Positions 8,884 to 18,361 are shown, counted from the first letter of the stretch. The stretch: 64,000 nucleotides of DNA from an uncultured Gammaproteobacteria bacterium (GCA_958295465.1 OY282353.1:4393001-4457000); one strand, 5' to 3'. Program-made: numbers and translations. The notes: generated by a model from the letters alone, not told the origin.

Positions 8884-9142
8884 ACGCGATCCTTACCACG
8901 GCGATGCACTGCGGACAACGCGGATTCAGGGGAGATTCAAGGGGGATGACGGGTCGAGATGTCTTCCGGCCAAGCGCACGTACCATATGGGGCGAGCTTG
9001 ATGGAGCAGGACAGGCCGAAGCGAGAGCAATATCCCGATCGGGTCGTCAATCCACCCCGATGACTTGAACCAGGGAGCCGCCGCGGTCCGCCGGGCAGGC
9101 CGGCGGACCGCGGCGAAGAGAGCACCGTGGCGTTCCGGCGGC
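8884..9142. other. Intergenic spacer between DppB-type permease and binding-protein genes
   Basis: No gene is seen in these 259 bases. The part next to the binding-protein stop contains a very strong hairpin (9080-9114), annotated separately. The remainder, before the permease start, carries only a weak potential leader. Confidence 0.5.
9080..9114 (-). terminator. Strong GC hairpin downstream of peptide-binding protein gene
   Basis: The arms GCCGCGGTCCGCCGG (9080-9094) and CCGGCGGACCGCGGC (9100-9114) are perfectly complementary over 15 bp with a five-base GCAGG loop. It lies about 30 bases past the stop of the minus-strand binding-protein gene. No U-run follows, so it is not a classical intrinsic terminator. 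It more likely stabilises the binding-protein mRNA or attenuates read-through into the permease genes, as is common in ABC operons. Confidence 0.6.
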
Positions 9143-10849
9143 CTACCGGTGCCAGTCGGCCACGTTCCAGAGCCCCGAATCCCACGGATTCTGCCGGACT
9201 CCCTTGAGGGTGTTCGCGTACGCGATCACCGAGCCGCGCCAGATGAGCGGGATCATGTAGTGGTTCTGCACGATGATGTCGTTCATCCGCTTGGCGAGGG
9301 CGGCCCGCTCCTCCAGGACCGCGGTCTGCGACATCTGCGCGACCAGATCGTCGTACTCCGCCACGCATTGCCGCTGGATGTTGTTGCCGAGCCACTGGTT
9401 CTCGGGGCCGGGGATCTCCGAGCAGGCCCAGTTGGCCATGTAGGACTCGGGGTCCGTGCCGTCGAAGTTGTTGGTGTACATCTGGATGTCGGCGTAGAAC
9501 TTGTTGTAGGTGTCCGGGCTCGCCGGGTCGCCGCCGAAGAACACCGCCGCGTCGATGTTGCGCAGCTCCGTCTCCACCCCGATCTGCTCCCACATCTGCT
9601 TGACCAGCGCCTGCGTCCCCTGGCGCACGGAGTTGGTCGAGGTCTGGTAGAGGATCGAGATGCGCACCCCGTCCTTCGCCCGCACCCCGTCGTCGCCGCG
9701 TATCCATCCGGCCTCGTCGAGGATGCGGTTCGCCTCGTCGACGTTCTGCGTGAGGCATTCGTTGTTGGCGGCCGAGACGTATACCGCGGGCGCGGGCAGG
9801 ATGTTGCAGGTGGGCTGGCCGGCCACCCCGTAGCCCGCGTCGACCAGGATCTGGCGGTCGATGGCGAGCGAGAGGGCGCGGCGCACCGCCGGATCCGAGA
9901 GGAAGGGATGCGGATTGGCGCCGTCGAGGTGGAGCGAGCGCTTGTCCGCCCCGAGGCCGGTGTCGTCGTTGGTCTGGTTGACGATCAGGCGCTCCACCCA
10001 GGTGCCGAAGGCGGTGCTGGCCTTGCCCTTGCCGGCGGCGGCCATCTGCGCAAGGACCTCCGGCTCCACCTGGAGGTTCCAGGCGTAGTCGAACTCGCCG
10101 GTCTCCAGCACCGCGCGCGCCGCGGAAGCGGCGTCGCCCCCGCCCTTGAAGGTGGCGGTCGCGAACGCGGGCTTGTCCGCTTCCCGGTAGCGCTCGTTGG
10201 CGGAGAAGGTGATCACGTCGTTGGCGCGGAACTCATCGACCTTGAAGGGGCCGGTGCCGATGGGGCCGAAGTTCTGCTCGGTGCACTCCTGGGCCCTGGC
10301 GCCCATGCAGTCCGCGAACTGGGCCTTCTGGATGATCGGGGAGGTCGAGCCGACGAAGGGACCGTAGGGAAAGGGTTTCGCGACCCCGAAGCTGATCTTC
10401 ACGGTGTGGTCGTCGAGGGCCTCGAACCCGGTCACGTCCGTGAAGTAGGAAGCGGCGTTGCAGCCCGCGTCCGGGTGCAGGCAGTACTCGCCGGAGAACA
10501 CCACGTCGTGCGCGGTGAGCGGGGTGCCGTCGGACCACTGGACGTCCTTCCTGATCCTGTAGGTGATGGAGCGCAGGTCCGAGGCCACGCCCCCGTTCTC
10601 CACCGTGGGGATCTCCTCGACGAGCACCGGCACCATGTTGCCGTTCTCGTCGTAGTGGACGAGCGGATCCAGCACCATCGAGCCCGCCTCGATGTCCTTG
10701 GTGCCGCCGGAGAGGTAGGGATTGACGGTCGAGGCCGCCTGCCAGTAGAGGATGTTGAGGTGCCCGGCGCTGCCGCGCTGGGCCAGGGCGCCGGCGGACA
10801 GCATCGCTGTTGCCACCGCCGCCGTGATCACACCGGTTTTCCTGAGCAT
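9143..10849 (-). CDS. Peptide ABC transporter substrate-binding protein (SBP family 5)
   Basis: The product has 568 residues. The ATG at 10849 was chosen because GGAGGA lies about nine bases upstream and a signal peptide follows directly (MLRKTGVITAAVATAMLSAG, cleavage near ALA-Q). The mature protein shows the family-5 extracytoplasmic solute-binding pattern: GSMVLDPLVHYDENG, WSDGTPLTAHDVVFSGEY, IGTGPFKVDEF, AVRRALSLAIDRQ. It would deliver peptides or related compounds to the DppBC-type permeases. An M20 amidohydrolase gene precedes it in the same direction, which suggests that the imported ligand is an acylated or amide-linked amino acid. Confidence 0.9.
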   Translation of the reverse strand: MLRKTGVITAAVATAMLSAGALAQRGSAGHLNILYWQAASTVNPYLSGGTKDIEAGSMVLDPLVHYDENGNMVPVLVEEIPTVENGGVASDLRSITYRIRKDVQWSDGTPLTAHDVVFSGEYCLHPDAGCNAASYFTDVTGFEALDDHTVKISFGVAKPFPYGPFVGSTSPIIQKAQFADCMGARAQECTEQNFGPIGTGPFKVDEFRANDVITFSANERYREADKPAFATATFKGGGDAASAARAVLETGEFDYAWNLQVEPEVLAQMAAAGKGKASTAFGTWVERLIVNQTNDDTGLGADKRSLHLDGANPHPFLSDPAVRRALSLAIDRQILVDAGYGVAGQPTCNILPAPAVYVSAANNECLTQNVDEANRILDEAGWIRGDDGVRAKDGVRISILYQTSTNSVRQGTQALVKQMWEQIGVETELRNIDAAVFFGGDPASPDTYNKFYADIQMYTNNFDGTDPESYMANWACSEIPGPENQWLGNNIQRQCVAEYDDLVAQMSQTAVLEERAALAKRMNDIIVQNHYMIPLIWRGSVIAYANTLKGVRQNPWDSGLWNVADWHR

Positions 10850-10938
10850 GGTCGTAGTTCCTCCAGTGGAAAGATGAGGCGGGGAGATGGGCATGGGCGC
10901 CCTTCCCCGCCGGGGAAGTATCCTAACACTCATCATGT

Positions 10939-10983
10939 CGGGCGACCGGCGACCGGCGACCGGCGACCGGCGACCGGCGACCC
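10939..10983. repeat. Seven-base tandem repeat (GGCGACC)n
   Basis: About six head-to-tail copies of the seven-base unit GGCGACC are present in the spacer between the M20 gene and the binding-protein gene, upstream of the latter. No gene covers it once the GGAGGA-supported start is used. Confidence 0.8.
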
Positions 10984-11104
10984 CGGTCCCGATCCCGGCC
11001 CGCGCCCGGCGGGTCGTCGCTCGGGATGGCGTGATCGCGTCATACAGGCACATTGCGGTGTGGCGCCACCTGCGCCTCCAGCGTCTTTCGGTTCGTTCGA
11101 TCCA

Positions 11105-12331
11105 CTATCCCGGCGTCCTGGCGTCCCCAGGGCCGGAGTCGGCGAGGCGTGCCGGCCGCCGGTGCGCCGGCAACAGTGCCCGGGCGAGCTCCACCCAGTA
11201 GGAAGCGCCTATGGGGAGGATCTCGTCGTTGAAGTCGTAGTGCGGGTTGTGCACCATGCAACCGCCTTCCTCGCCGTCGCCGTTGCCGATCATGATGTAG
11301 TTGCCGGGGCGTTCGTCGAGCATGAAGGCGAAGTCCTCCGAAGCCATGATGCGCCGGGCATCGGTATCGACGTTCTCCGCCCCCACCACCCTGGCCGCCG
11401 CCCGGGCCGCGGCCGCCGTCTCCTCCTCGCTGTTCAGGAGTGGCGGGTAGTTCTTTTCGTACACGACGTCCGCGGCGATACCGCGCGCGGCGCAGATCCC
11501 GCCGACGATGCGGCGCAGGCCCTCGTCGAACTGATCCCGCACCGAGCCGGTGAACGAACGGACCGTGCCGGCGAACTCGACCGAATCGGGGATGACGTTG
11601 ATCGCGTCGCCGCCGTGGATGCGGCCCACCGTGAAGGTGGTCGCGTGCCGGGCGTCGATCTCCTGGGCGAGGAAGTCGTTCAGGGCATCGATGATCGCGC
11701 AGGCGGCGTTGACCGGGCTGCGTGCGAGATGGGACATCGCGCCATGGCCGCCGACCCCGTTCACCTTCACCCGCACCGTGTCCGCACTGGCCAGGAAGGG
11801 ACCGGCGCGGGTGATGAACTTCCCGACCGGTACGGTCGGGAAATTGTGCATCCCCCATACCGACTCTACCGGGAACTGTTCGAACAGCCCGTCCCGGATC
11901 ATCGCGGCGGCGCCTCCCGCACCTTCTTCCGCCGGCTGGAAGATGAAGTGGACGGTGCCGTCGAACCCCCCGTGCCCGGCGAGATGGCGGGCCGCGCCGA
12001 GGAGCATCGTGGTATGTCCGTCGTGCCCGCAGCCGTGCATCCGGCCGGGATGCCGGGATACGTACTCGAAGGTGTTCATCTCGTCCATTGCGAGCGCATC
12101 CATGTCCGCGCGCAGCCCGATCGCCCGGTTGCCGTGCCCACACTTCAAGGTCCCGACCACCCCGGTGCCGCCAAGGCCGCGCGTGACGGGGATACCACAG
12201 GCGCCGAGCCGCTCCGCTACGACATCCGCGGTGCGGTGCTCCTCGTAGGCCAGCTCGGGATGACGGTGCAGGTCCCGGCGGATCTCGATCATCTCCGCAT
12301 GGGCGGAGACGATTTCATCGAACAGGTTCAT
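11105..12331 (-). CDS. M20-family amidohydrolase (hippurate hydrolase-like)
   Basis: The product has 408 residues and no signal peptide, so it is cytoplasmic. M20D features are clear: RRDLHRHPELAYEE near residue 19, GLRADMDAL near 91, MHGCGHDGHTTMLLGAA (metal-binding Cys and His) near 114, FQPAEEGAGG near 150 and GMHN near 175. Enzymes of this group remove acyl groups from N-acyl amino acids using a di-metal centre. It is encoded directly ahead of the peptide-binding protein and permeases, so it probably processes what they import. The 183-base spacer on its 5' side marks the boundary with the liv-type operon. Confidence 0.92.
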   Translation of the reverse strand: MNLFDEIVSAHAEMIEIRRDLHRHPELAYEEHRTADVVAERLGACGIPVTRGLGGTGVVGTLKCGHGNRAIGLRADMDALAMDEMNTFEYVSRHPGRMHGCGHDGHTTMLLGAARHLAGHGGFDGTVHFIFQPAEEGAGGAAAMIRDGLFEQFPVESVWGMHNFPTVPVGKFITRAGPFLASADTVRVKVNGVGGHGAMSHLARSPVNAACAIIDALNDFLAQEIDARHATTFTVGRIHGGDAINVIPDSVEFAGTVRSFTGSVRDQFDEGLRRIVGGICAARGIAADVVYEKNYPPLLNSEEETAAAARAAARVVGAENVDTDARRIMASEDFAFMLDERPGNYIMIGNGDGEEGGCMVHNPHYDFNDEILPIGASYWVELARALLPAHRRPARLADSGPGDARTPG

Positions 12332-12514
12332 GTTGGACTCCTTCGCGGTGTGGCGGTCGGGGGTTCACGTTGCGAGAACGTGTCTCGACATTGGATTTCA
12401 TGACATCCGAACCATAAGACAAAACTCGACGGACCCGCGATGATCCTCGCCTTCGGAGCAGGCGGTGCGCACCGGGCCGAATCCGCGCGCGGACCGGAGG
12501 CGCCGCCCGTGTCG

Positions 12515-14380
12515 TCACGCGAACCGCCCGCCATGCGCCGTGACCCCGTCGACGAATTCGCCGAAGGCCGTGTTGAAAGCCTCGGGACAACTCAGAAACG
12601 GGGCGTGATCGCCTTCGGCGAAGTCGTATGGCGCACCCCTCCAGATGTTTGCATAAGGCAGCGTCTTGCAATAGTCGTTGTTGACGAAGGGATCCTTCCT
12701 GCCGTTCAACATCGCAAACGGCACTTCCGACTCGCACAGAACCCGCATTTGCCGTGGCCAGTCGATGGTTTTGAGCCGATTGAAGAACTGCTCGCGCGCC
12801 TGGCCGTCGGTACGCCAGACCGCAGCGCGTATCATCGGATCAATCGCAGGATCGGTTCCGGCCGTATGCAGCGCGTACTGGTTCTTTTCGTATGGAGAAT
12901 GGAAGCGCTTCGCCGTCAGCTCCATGGACGGCGTCGGTATGTAGGCTCGCGGCATGTCATCGGGAAACTTGCCGATCGGCGACGTGCCGCAGATCGCCAG
13001 TCCGCTCAGCGGGTAGCCGCGCGCGGCATATTCCAGTGCGACGTAACCGCCGAGCGACCACCCGAAGACGATGGGGCGGCCCAGATCGAGCTTGACGACG
13101 AGCTCGCCGAGAATTCGTGCGAAAGCGTCCAGTGCATAGGCGGTCTCCGGGTTACCGTTCGGCGACACGCCGTGGCCGGGGTAATCGAAGGACACGACGC
13201 GATAGCGCTGACAAAAAACTGCATACTGGCGATAGAAAGCCTCCTTGCAGGATGAATTTCCATGCAGCATCACAATGGCCTGGGCCCCGGCGCCATGATC
13301 GAAAACCGAAATACGCCCGAAGGAGGTCTCGACCAGCCTGTCCGGTGCTCCGCACAGCATGGCGCGGCGTTCTGCCTGCCAGTGGCGGCGGAACCGGGCG
13401 ATGGCGCCGCACTTGATCCTGTCGAACGCGCCCCAGCATTCCTGCAGGACCGCGTGAAGACCCCCGGGATAGACGACCACGACCGCGATGATCACCACCG
13501 CGACGGCAATGTCCCGCCATGCACCGAAATCCGCCAGGGCCTCGGTAAAGATGGTGACCGCGAAGGCGGCGATCAGCGAGCCCCAGATGGTCGCGATCCC
13601 GCCGACGAGCAGGATTGACAGAATGATGGTCAAGAAGCCCAGCCCGAACACGTCCGGCGACGCCACCCGCACGTAGGACCCGTAGAAGCCGCCGGCAAGG
13701 GCGGGGAAAATAGCGGACAGGCACAGGGTGTAGAGCCTGATCCTGGCTTCCGACACGCCACGGGAAATCGCGTAATACTTGTTGTCGTGGAGCGCCTTGA
13801 TCGCCCGCCCGATTGCGGATCGTTCGATCCCGTACAAAAAAGCCGTCGATGCGACGAGCAAGGCGAGCGCGCAGTAGTAGTAGCCGATGCGGCCGTTGCT
13901 CGACAGCTTGAAGTCACCGATCGTCAGGCGAGGCAGCAGGACCATTCCGCTGGTTCCGCCCGTAAAATCCGATTGGCTGACGATGATCCGCGCCAGCAAC
14001 TGCGTCGCCGCGACCGTCACGAGAATGATGTATACGCCTTCCAGCCGAAGAATCGGAATCGAGAGCAGCGCTGCGAAGATAAGGGCAACGGCCGCGCCCA
14101 GGATGATGGCGAGCCAGGGATCGACTCCGAGGATCTTGGCGCTGATTCCATAGGTGTAAAGGCCGATGGCGAAAAAGGCCAGGTGCGCGAAGTTCACGAT
14201 GCCGCCATAGCCCAGCGACAGATCCCAGTTCGACGCGACCACCGCGTAGACGAGGGCCAGGATCAGGACGTGCCGGACATAGGTGTCCGTCTGCATCCAC
14301 GGCAGGGCGATGAGGCCGGCCAATACCAGAATGATCGGCCAGAAGCCGTTGGTGTGGTGAAAGGGCGGGTCGTACTTCAC
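12515..14380 (-). CDS. LivM-type permease fused to an alpha/beta hydrolase
   Basis: The product has 621 residues in one uninterrupted frame. Residues 1-310 are a branched-chain amino acid ABC permease of LivM type with about nine helices (GYGGIVNFAHLAFFAIG, GYYYCALAL, GLGFLTIILSILLVGG). Residues about 341-621 are an alpha/beta hydrolase with a nucleophile elbow GWSLG, an early VMLHGNSS oxyanion segment and a likely catalytic His in EGDHAPFL. The linker contains a possible internal ATG at 13360, so separate translation of the hydrolase is possible. The fusion would place an esterase or amidase on the cytoplasmic face of the importer. It is last in the liv-type operon. Confidence 0.88.
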   Translation of the reverse strand: MKYDPPFHHTNGFWPIILVLAGLIALPWMQTDTYVRHVLILALVYAVVASNWDLSLGYGGIVNFAHLAFFAIGLYTYGISAKILGVDPWLAIILGAAVALIFAALLSIPILRLEGVYIILVTVAATQLLARIIVSQSDFTGGTSGMVLLPRLTIGDFKLSSNGRIGYYYCALALLVASTAFLYGIERSAIGRAIKALHDNKYYAISRGVSEARIRLYTLCLSAIFPALAGGFYGSYVRVASPDVFGLGFLTIILSILLVGGIATIWGSLIAAFAVTIFTEALADFGAWRDIAVAVVIIAVVVVYPGGLHAVLQECWGAFDRIKCGAIARFRRHWQAERRAMLCGAPDRLVETSFGRISVFDHGAGAQAIVMLHGNSSCKEAFYRQYAVFCQRYRVVSFDYPGHGVSPNGNPETAYALDAFARILGELVVKLDLGRPIVFGWSLGGYVALEYAARGYPLSGLAICGTSPIGKFPDDMPRAYIPTPSMELTAKRFHSPYEKNQYALHTAGTDPAIDPMIRAAVWRTDGQAREQFFNRLKTIDWPRQMRVLCESEVPFAMLNGRKDPFVNNDYCKTLPYANIWRGAPYDFAEGDHAPFLSCPEAFNTAFGEFVDGVTAHGGRFA

Positions 14381-14389
14381 CGGACCGCT

Positions 14390-15277
14390 TCACAGCGTCT
14401 TCGTTCGACGGGAGAACAGGCCTTCGGGTTTGACGACGAGAACGGCGATCATCATGCCGAACAGGACCGCCGGAGACCAGTAAAGACCGAGGAAGAAGGT
14501 CGAGAACGCTTCGGCCAGGCCGACGACGAACGCCGCGGCGATGGGGCTGGTGAACCGCGCCACGCCACCCAGGATCACCACGATCAGCGATTTCATCAAC
14601 GGATCGGCTCCGAAGCTCGGATTCATGAACCGCAGGGAACCGATGAAGACGCCGGCCAGCGCCGCCATCGCCGTGGAAATACCGATCGTCAGCGCGAAGA
14701 GATGGGATGTCCGCAGCCCCATGAGCTCCGCGGCCTCGCGGTTCTGGGCGACGGCGCGCATGGAACGGCCGGTCGCCGTGCGGCGCAGGAACGTCGCCAG
14801 TACCACCAGAGCGGCGAGGGCGGTCACCAACGCCAGAATGTCCTGGTAGCGGAGCGCCGAGCCGAAGAGCTCGAAGCTGCCCTCGACTGCGGCGGGCACC
14901 TGCTTGTCCCGGGGACCCCAGATCAGGAGGATGGCGTTTTCGATGATCGCCGCCGCCGCCAGTGTAGTGATGACCGACAGCAGCACCATGTTCTTTTTGC
15001 GCTCGAACGGCTTGACCAGCGCAAAATGGGAAACATAGCCGAGACAAAACAATACCGCGGCGGAGACGCAGGCGGCCAGCAGGAATGTCGCCGGCCCCCC
15101 GCTGCCGTCACTGACCTGCCAGGCGACATAGGCGCCAAGCGCCAGGAAGGCTCCGTGGGCAAAATTGAATACACCGAGGGTCGTCCACACAACGGCCAGA
15201 CCGGTGGCCATCAGGGCGTAGAGTCCCCCCAGGATGAGCCCGGACGCGCCGACGAAGAAAAACGTATCGGCCGACAT
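14390..15277 (-). CDS. Branched-chain amino acid ABC transporter permease, LivH type
   Basis: The product has 295 residues. The ATG at 15277 shares one base with the stop of the upstream ATPase gene (TGATG), which supports this start over a TTG one codon earlier. LivH features include SGLILGGLYALMATGLAVVW, GVFNFAHGAFLALGAYVAW, the cytoplasmic loop TATGRSMRAVAQNREAAELMG and the terminal VVKPEGLFSRR. About eight transmembrane helices are predicted. It pairs with the LivM-hydrolase fusion. Confidence 0.93.
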   Translation of the reverse strand: MSADTFFFVGASGLILGGLYALMATGLAVVWTTLGVFNFAHGAFLALGAYVAWQVSDGSGGPATFLLAACVSAAVLFCLGYVSHFALVKPFERKKNMVLLSVITTLAAAAIIENAILLIWGPRDKQVPAAVEGSFELFGSALRYQDILALVTALAALVVLATFLRRTATGRSMRAVAQNREAAELMGLRTSHLFALTIGISTAMAALAGVFIGSLRFMNPSFGADPLMKSLIVVILGGVARFTSPIAAAFVVGLAEAFSTFFLGLYWSPAVLFGMMIAVLVVKPEGLFSRRTKTL

Positions 15278-16062
15278 CAATGCCTTGCCTCGAACATCAT
15301 GGCCATGATCTCCTGCCGGCTCGGCATGCGGCCGCTGCCGATTTCGCGATCGACGGTGCCGTGATCGAACAGGTAGAGCCGGTCGATCAGCCCGGTCAGG
15401 AACTCGATGTTCTGATCGACGATCAACAGCGCCATGCCCATTGTGCGAATGCCGGCGATGGCCGCGGAAAGTTCGACCCTCAGCTTCGGGGACAGGCCCA
15501 GCGTCGGCTCGTCGAGAATCAGCAGGCGAGGCAACGCCAGCAATCCCACGGCGATCGAAACCATCTGCCTCTCTCCGCCGGACAGGTAACGGATCCTGGA
15601 GTGCCAGCGCTCGCCAAGACGCGGAAACAGCTCGTCCACCATATCCCGCATCGCGGCAATGCCACTGCGCCCGACGGATGCGGCCGGGGCGATCTCGATC
15701 ACTTCCTTCACGGTCATTTCGGGAAACAGAAGGTTGCCCTGCATGACGTAAATCACGCCCGAGCGAACCACGTCGCGCGCCCGTATGCGACGTTTGCGGA
15801 ACAGATCGTAGTTGAGGTGCCTCGACGTTCGGGAGCGCATCCGGCCTTCGGCGTTCAGCCGTTCGCCGTCGACGCGGACGTCACCCTCCCAAGGGTCGAG
15901 CGTCCCCGCGACCGTCTTGAGCAGCGTGGTCTTGCCTTGGCCATTGGGGCCGAACAGGCCGACGGATTCCGTCACGGCGACGGTCAGGTTGACGTTGCGA
16001 AAAACCGCTACAGGAGGGTATCCCCCGGCCAGGTTGCGCAGTTCCAGCAACGGCGCCGTCAT
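15277..16062 (-). CDS. Branched-chain amino acid ABC transporter ATPase, LivF type
   Basis: The product has 261 residues. Walker A is GPNGQGKTTLLK near residue 38, the signature is YLSGGERQMV near 163 and Walker B is LLILDEPTLGLSP near 182, followed by the switch region LLIVDQN (His replaced by Gln, as is usual in this LivF group). It is longer than E. coli LivF by an insert around residues 75-100. Its start overlaps the LivG-type stop by four bases. It energises import through the LivH and LivM proteins. Confidence 0.92.
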   Translation of the reverse strand: MTAPLLELRNLAGGYPPVAVFRNVNLTVAVTESVGLFGPNGQGKTTLLKTVAGTLDPWEGDVRVDGERLNAEGRMRSRTSRHLNYDLFRKRRIRARDVVRSGVIYVMQGNLLFPEMTVKEVIEIAPAASVGRSGIAAMRDMVDELFPRLGERWHSRIRYLSGGERQMVSIAVGLLALPRLLILDEPTLGLSPKLRVELSAAIAGIRTMGMALLIVDQNIEFLTGLIDRLYLFDHGTVDREIGSGRMPSRQEIMAMMFEARH

Positions 16063-16793
16063 GCGACGGCGCCAAGATAGGCTTCGATTACCCGCGGATC
16101 ACGGATGACCTCCCGCGGATCACCCTCGGCGATCCCGGCGCCCTGCTCCATCACCAGGAGCCGATTCGACACCGACGTGAGCAACGGCAAGACGTGTTCG
16201 ATCAGCAGGATCGTAATCCCCTGCCGGTTCAGGCGCAGGATGACCTCCCGGACTCGTTCGATCTCGTCATCGACCAGCGAAGAGGCCGGTTCGTCCAGCA
16301 GCAGCACCTTCGGCCGTTGAGCGACCGCGGTCGTGAGCATAAGCTGCTTCTGGTGGAACACCGTCAGCGCTCCGGCCGGCTGGTTGTGGAAGTTTCTCGG
16401 AAACCCCACCGTCTGCGACGCCTCATCGGCAAGCCGTTGCGCCTCCTTGCCACGTACGCCCAGAGTCTGCTCCAAGGCGACGAGGATGTTGTCCACGCAA
16501 CTCATGGAAGCAAAAACGGCCTCGCGCTGAAATGTGCGCACGACACCCCGGCGGGTGATTTCGATATCCGACAGTCCGTGGATCGGTTCACCGTCCAGCA
16601 GCACTTCGCCCGCTGTCGGGCCGAACGGGATATGGGTGATGATGTTGAACAGAGTTGATTTGCCGGACCCGTTCGGCCCGGCAATTCCCAGGATTTCGCC
16701 CTTGTCCACCGTGAAGCAGAGATCGTCCACGGCCGCGAGGGCGCCGAACGATTTGGTAAGGCCCCGCGCCTGCAGACAAGGCACGGATGTCAT
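16059..16793 (-). CDS. Branched-chain amino acid ABC transporter ATPase, LivG type
   Basis: The product has 244 residues. Walker A is GPNGSGKSTLFN near residue 40 and Walker B is KVLLLDEPASSLVDDE near 165, followed by LLIEHVLPL. The usual signature LSGGQ is altered: the corresponding stretch reads GALTVFHQKQLMLTTA, so the canonical LSGG is not recognisable. This may alter ATPase activity or reflect a divergent family. It is encoded between the binding protein and the LivF-type ATPase. Confidence 0.88.
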   Translation of the reverse strand: MTSVPCLQARGLTKSFGALAAVDDLCFTVDKGEILGIAGPNGSGKSTLFNIITHIPFGPTAGEVLLDGEPIHGLSDIEITRRGVVRTFQREAVFASMSCVDNILVALEQTLGVRGKEAQRLADEASQTVGFPRNFHNQPAGALTVFHQKQLMLTTAVAQRPKVLLLDEPASSLVDDEIERVREVILRLNRQGITILLIEHVLPLLTSVSNRLLVMEQGAGIAEGDPREVIRDPRVIEAYLGAVA

Positions 16794-16823
16794 CGACGGA
16801 GTTCGCCGAACCTTATTCTCCCC

Positions 16824-18068
16824 TCATTCGCTCATCCAGGGCGGGCGCTGAAAATCACCCGTCTTGTAGGCTTCGGGCGCCACCATCACCCCGACTCCGC
16901 CTTCCTGGATCTGGAAGAAGGTGACGGGGATGTGGTCCGGTGACTGGATAGCCACGTGCGTGTCCGGGTCGAAGGCGAGAAGACCGGCGGCGATCGGACG
17001 GCTGATCGATCCCAATGCCTTGCCGATGGCGTCGTGGTCCGCCGGATCGCCGACCTTTTCAAGCGCCTGGAAATACTGGATGGCCATTTCATACAGCACC
17101 GTGCCGTAAGGGCCGGCCGGAACCTCCCGGTACTCGGCTTCGTACCGATTCGTGATCTCGACCCCGCGCGGCCAGTTTTCGGATACCAGGGGAGCTCCGA
17201 TGGCGTTGTAGAGCACACCGGTCGAGTTCTCCCCGGTGAGCTTCACGAATTCCGGCACCAGAGGGGCGTATTGCAGGAACATCACGGAGTCCGTCGGGTT
17301 CTCCTGGAACTGGTTGACGAACAGCGCCGCATTGGCGGGAAGGAAGTCGGTGTTGACGATCAGTTCCGGCGGGGCTTCCCGCACCTTGGCCAGGATCGGG
17401 CGCCAGTCGCTGACGGGGCCGAAGGGAACCAGCTCATCGACCGTGATCGTCCAGCCTGCGTCGGCGAAGGCGACTTTCATGCCTTCGGAAATCGTCCGCG
17501 AGTAGGGATTGTCCGAGGAGATGATGGCAACCGTCCTGTCCTTCAGATCGAACGTCCCGGCGGCGGACAGCGCCTCGACTGCCGGCGTCACGTCCGTTTC
17601 ATATCCCTTGAAGTCGGCGGTAAAGGACCAGCAGCAGTCGTAGGCTCCCGGGTCCCGGCCGACGATCGCCGCGAACTGCGGTGAAGGACCCGCGGCGAGG
17701 TAGGGCATGCCTGCATCCGCCATCAACTCGACTTCGAACATGGACAGACTTGCATACCCGGTCAGGATCACGTGCACGCCTTCGGTGCCGAGCAATCTTT
17801 CGCCGGCCGACGTCACGGCGGCGGCGGAAGCGTCCTTGGTATCCGCAACAACGACCTCGAAAGTGTGTCCGGCAACCCCACCGCCGGCATTGGCCTCTTT
17901 GACGGCCAGCTCGACGCCACGCACGAAATCCTGGCCGTCGCCGGCATTGGGGCCTGTCATGGGGGCGAGCAAACCGATTTTCACGACGTCCGACCAGGCG
18001 AGCGAACTTCCAAATCCGAGGTTTGCGGCGATCACCAGGAAAAAAGCTGCGAAAGCTGTCTTGGACAT
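16824..18068 (-). CDS. Branched-chain amino acid-type ABC transporter substrate-binding protein (LivK-like)
   Basis: The product has 414 residues. A signal peptide is clear (MSKTAFAAFFLVIAANLGFG, cleavage near residue 25). The mature part starts VVKIGLLAPMTGPNAGDGQD, the typical entry of type-1 periplasmic binding proteins of the LivJ/LivK (Peripla_BP_6) group, followed by AVKEANAGGGVAG and VVADTKDASAAAVTSAGERL. It is the first gene of the liv-type operon and probably sets its substrate. Members of this group bind many organic acids and amides besides Leu/Ile/Val. The fused hydrolase hints at an ester- or amide-containing substrate. Confidence 0.92.
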   Translation of the reverse strand: MSKTAFAAFFLVIAANLGFGSSLAWSDVVKIGLLAPMTGPNAGDGQDFVRGVELAVKEANAGGGVAGHTFEVVVADTKDASAAAVTSAGERLLGTEGVHVILTGYASLSMFEVELMADAGMPYLAAGPSPQFAAIVGRDPGAYDCCWSFTADFKGYETDVTPAVEALSAAGTFDLKDRTVAIISSDNPYSRTISEGMKVAFADAGWTITVDELVPFGPVSDWRPILAKVREAPPELIVNTDFLPANAALFVNQFQENPTDSVMFLQYAPLVPEFVKLTGENSTGVLYNAIGAPLVSENWPRGVEITNRYEAEYREVPAGPYGTVLYEMAIQYFQALEKVGDPADHDAIGKALGSISRPIAAGLLAFDPDTHVAIQSPDHIPVTFFQIQEGGVGVMVAPEAYKTGDFQRPPWMSE

Positions 18069-18361
18069 TCGATCCTCCCGTCATGCGTTGGACGCGGGTG
18101 GATTGTCTTCCCGGATACACGGCTCGTCAACACGGGCTCCCGCCAGGCGGCGATTTCCGCCAAGCCCGGAAACGTCCCGTGAATCGCAACGATCGGATGC
18201 TCGGGCGGCCGGCATGGCCGCGAAATCCCGGTCATGCAATCGAGTTCGGAACGTGAGCGGAAATCGCTGCCCGCCAGGTAGTCGGCTGGTTTGAATTTCC
18301 CCGTTTGCGATTCAATGGCACATCCCGAACCCATACGGCTTCGAGAACCCCCGCACGCTTC
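18069..18361. other. Intergenic region upstream of the liv-type operon
   Basis: No gene is supported in these 293 bases. They must hold the promoter of the minus-strand liv-type operon, though no clear -35/-10 pair is evident. Positions 18156-18209 carry one copy of a dispersed repeat also found at 20804-20858. Confidence 0.5.
18156..18209. repeat. Dispersed 54-bp intergenic repeat, copy 1
   Basis: Core segments CCCGGAAACGTCC and GCTCGGGCGGC are shared, in the same order and spacing, with 20804-20858. Overall similarity is about 85 percent by eye. The two copies bracket the OppF- and OppD-type ATPase genes. Confidence 0.65.

Noticed and set aside
10939..10983. Tandem GGCGACC repeat as a regulatory or coding element
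   Set aside because: It lies upstream of the well-supported binding-protein start, is GC-only microsatellite in nature, and nothing links it to regulation.
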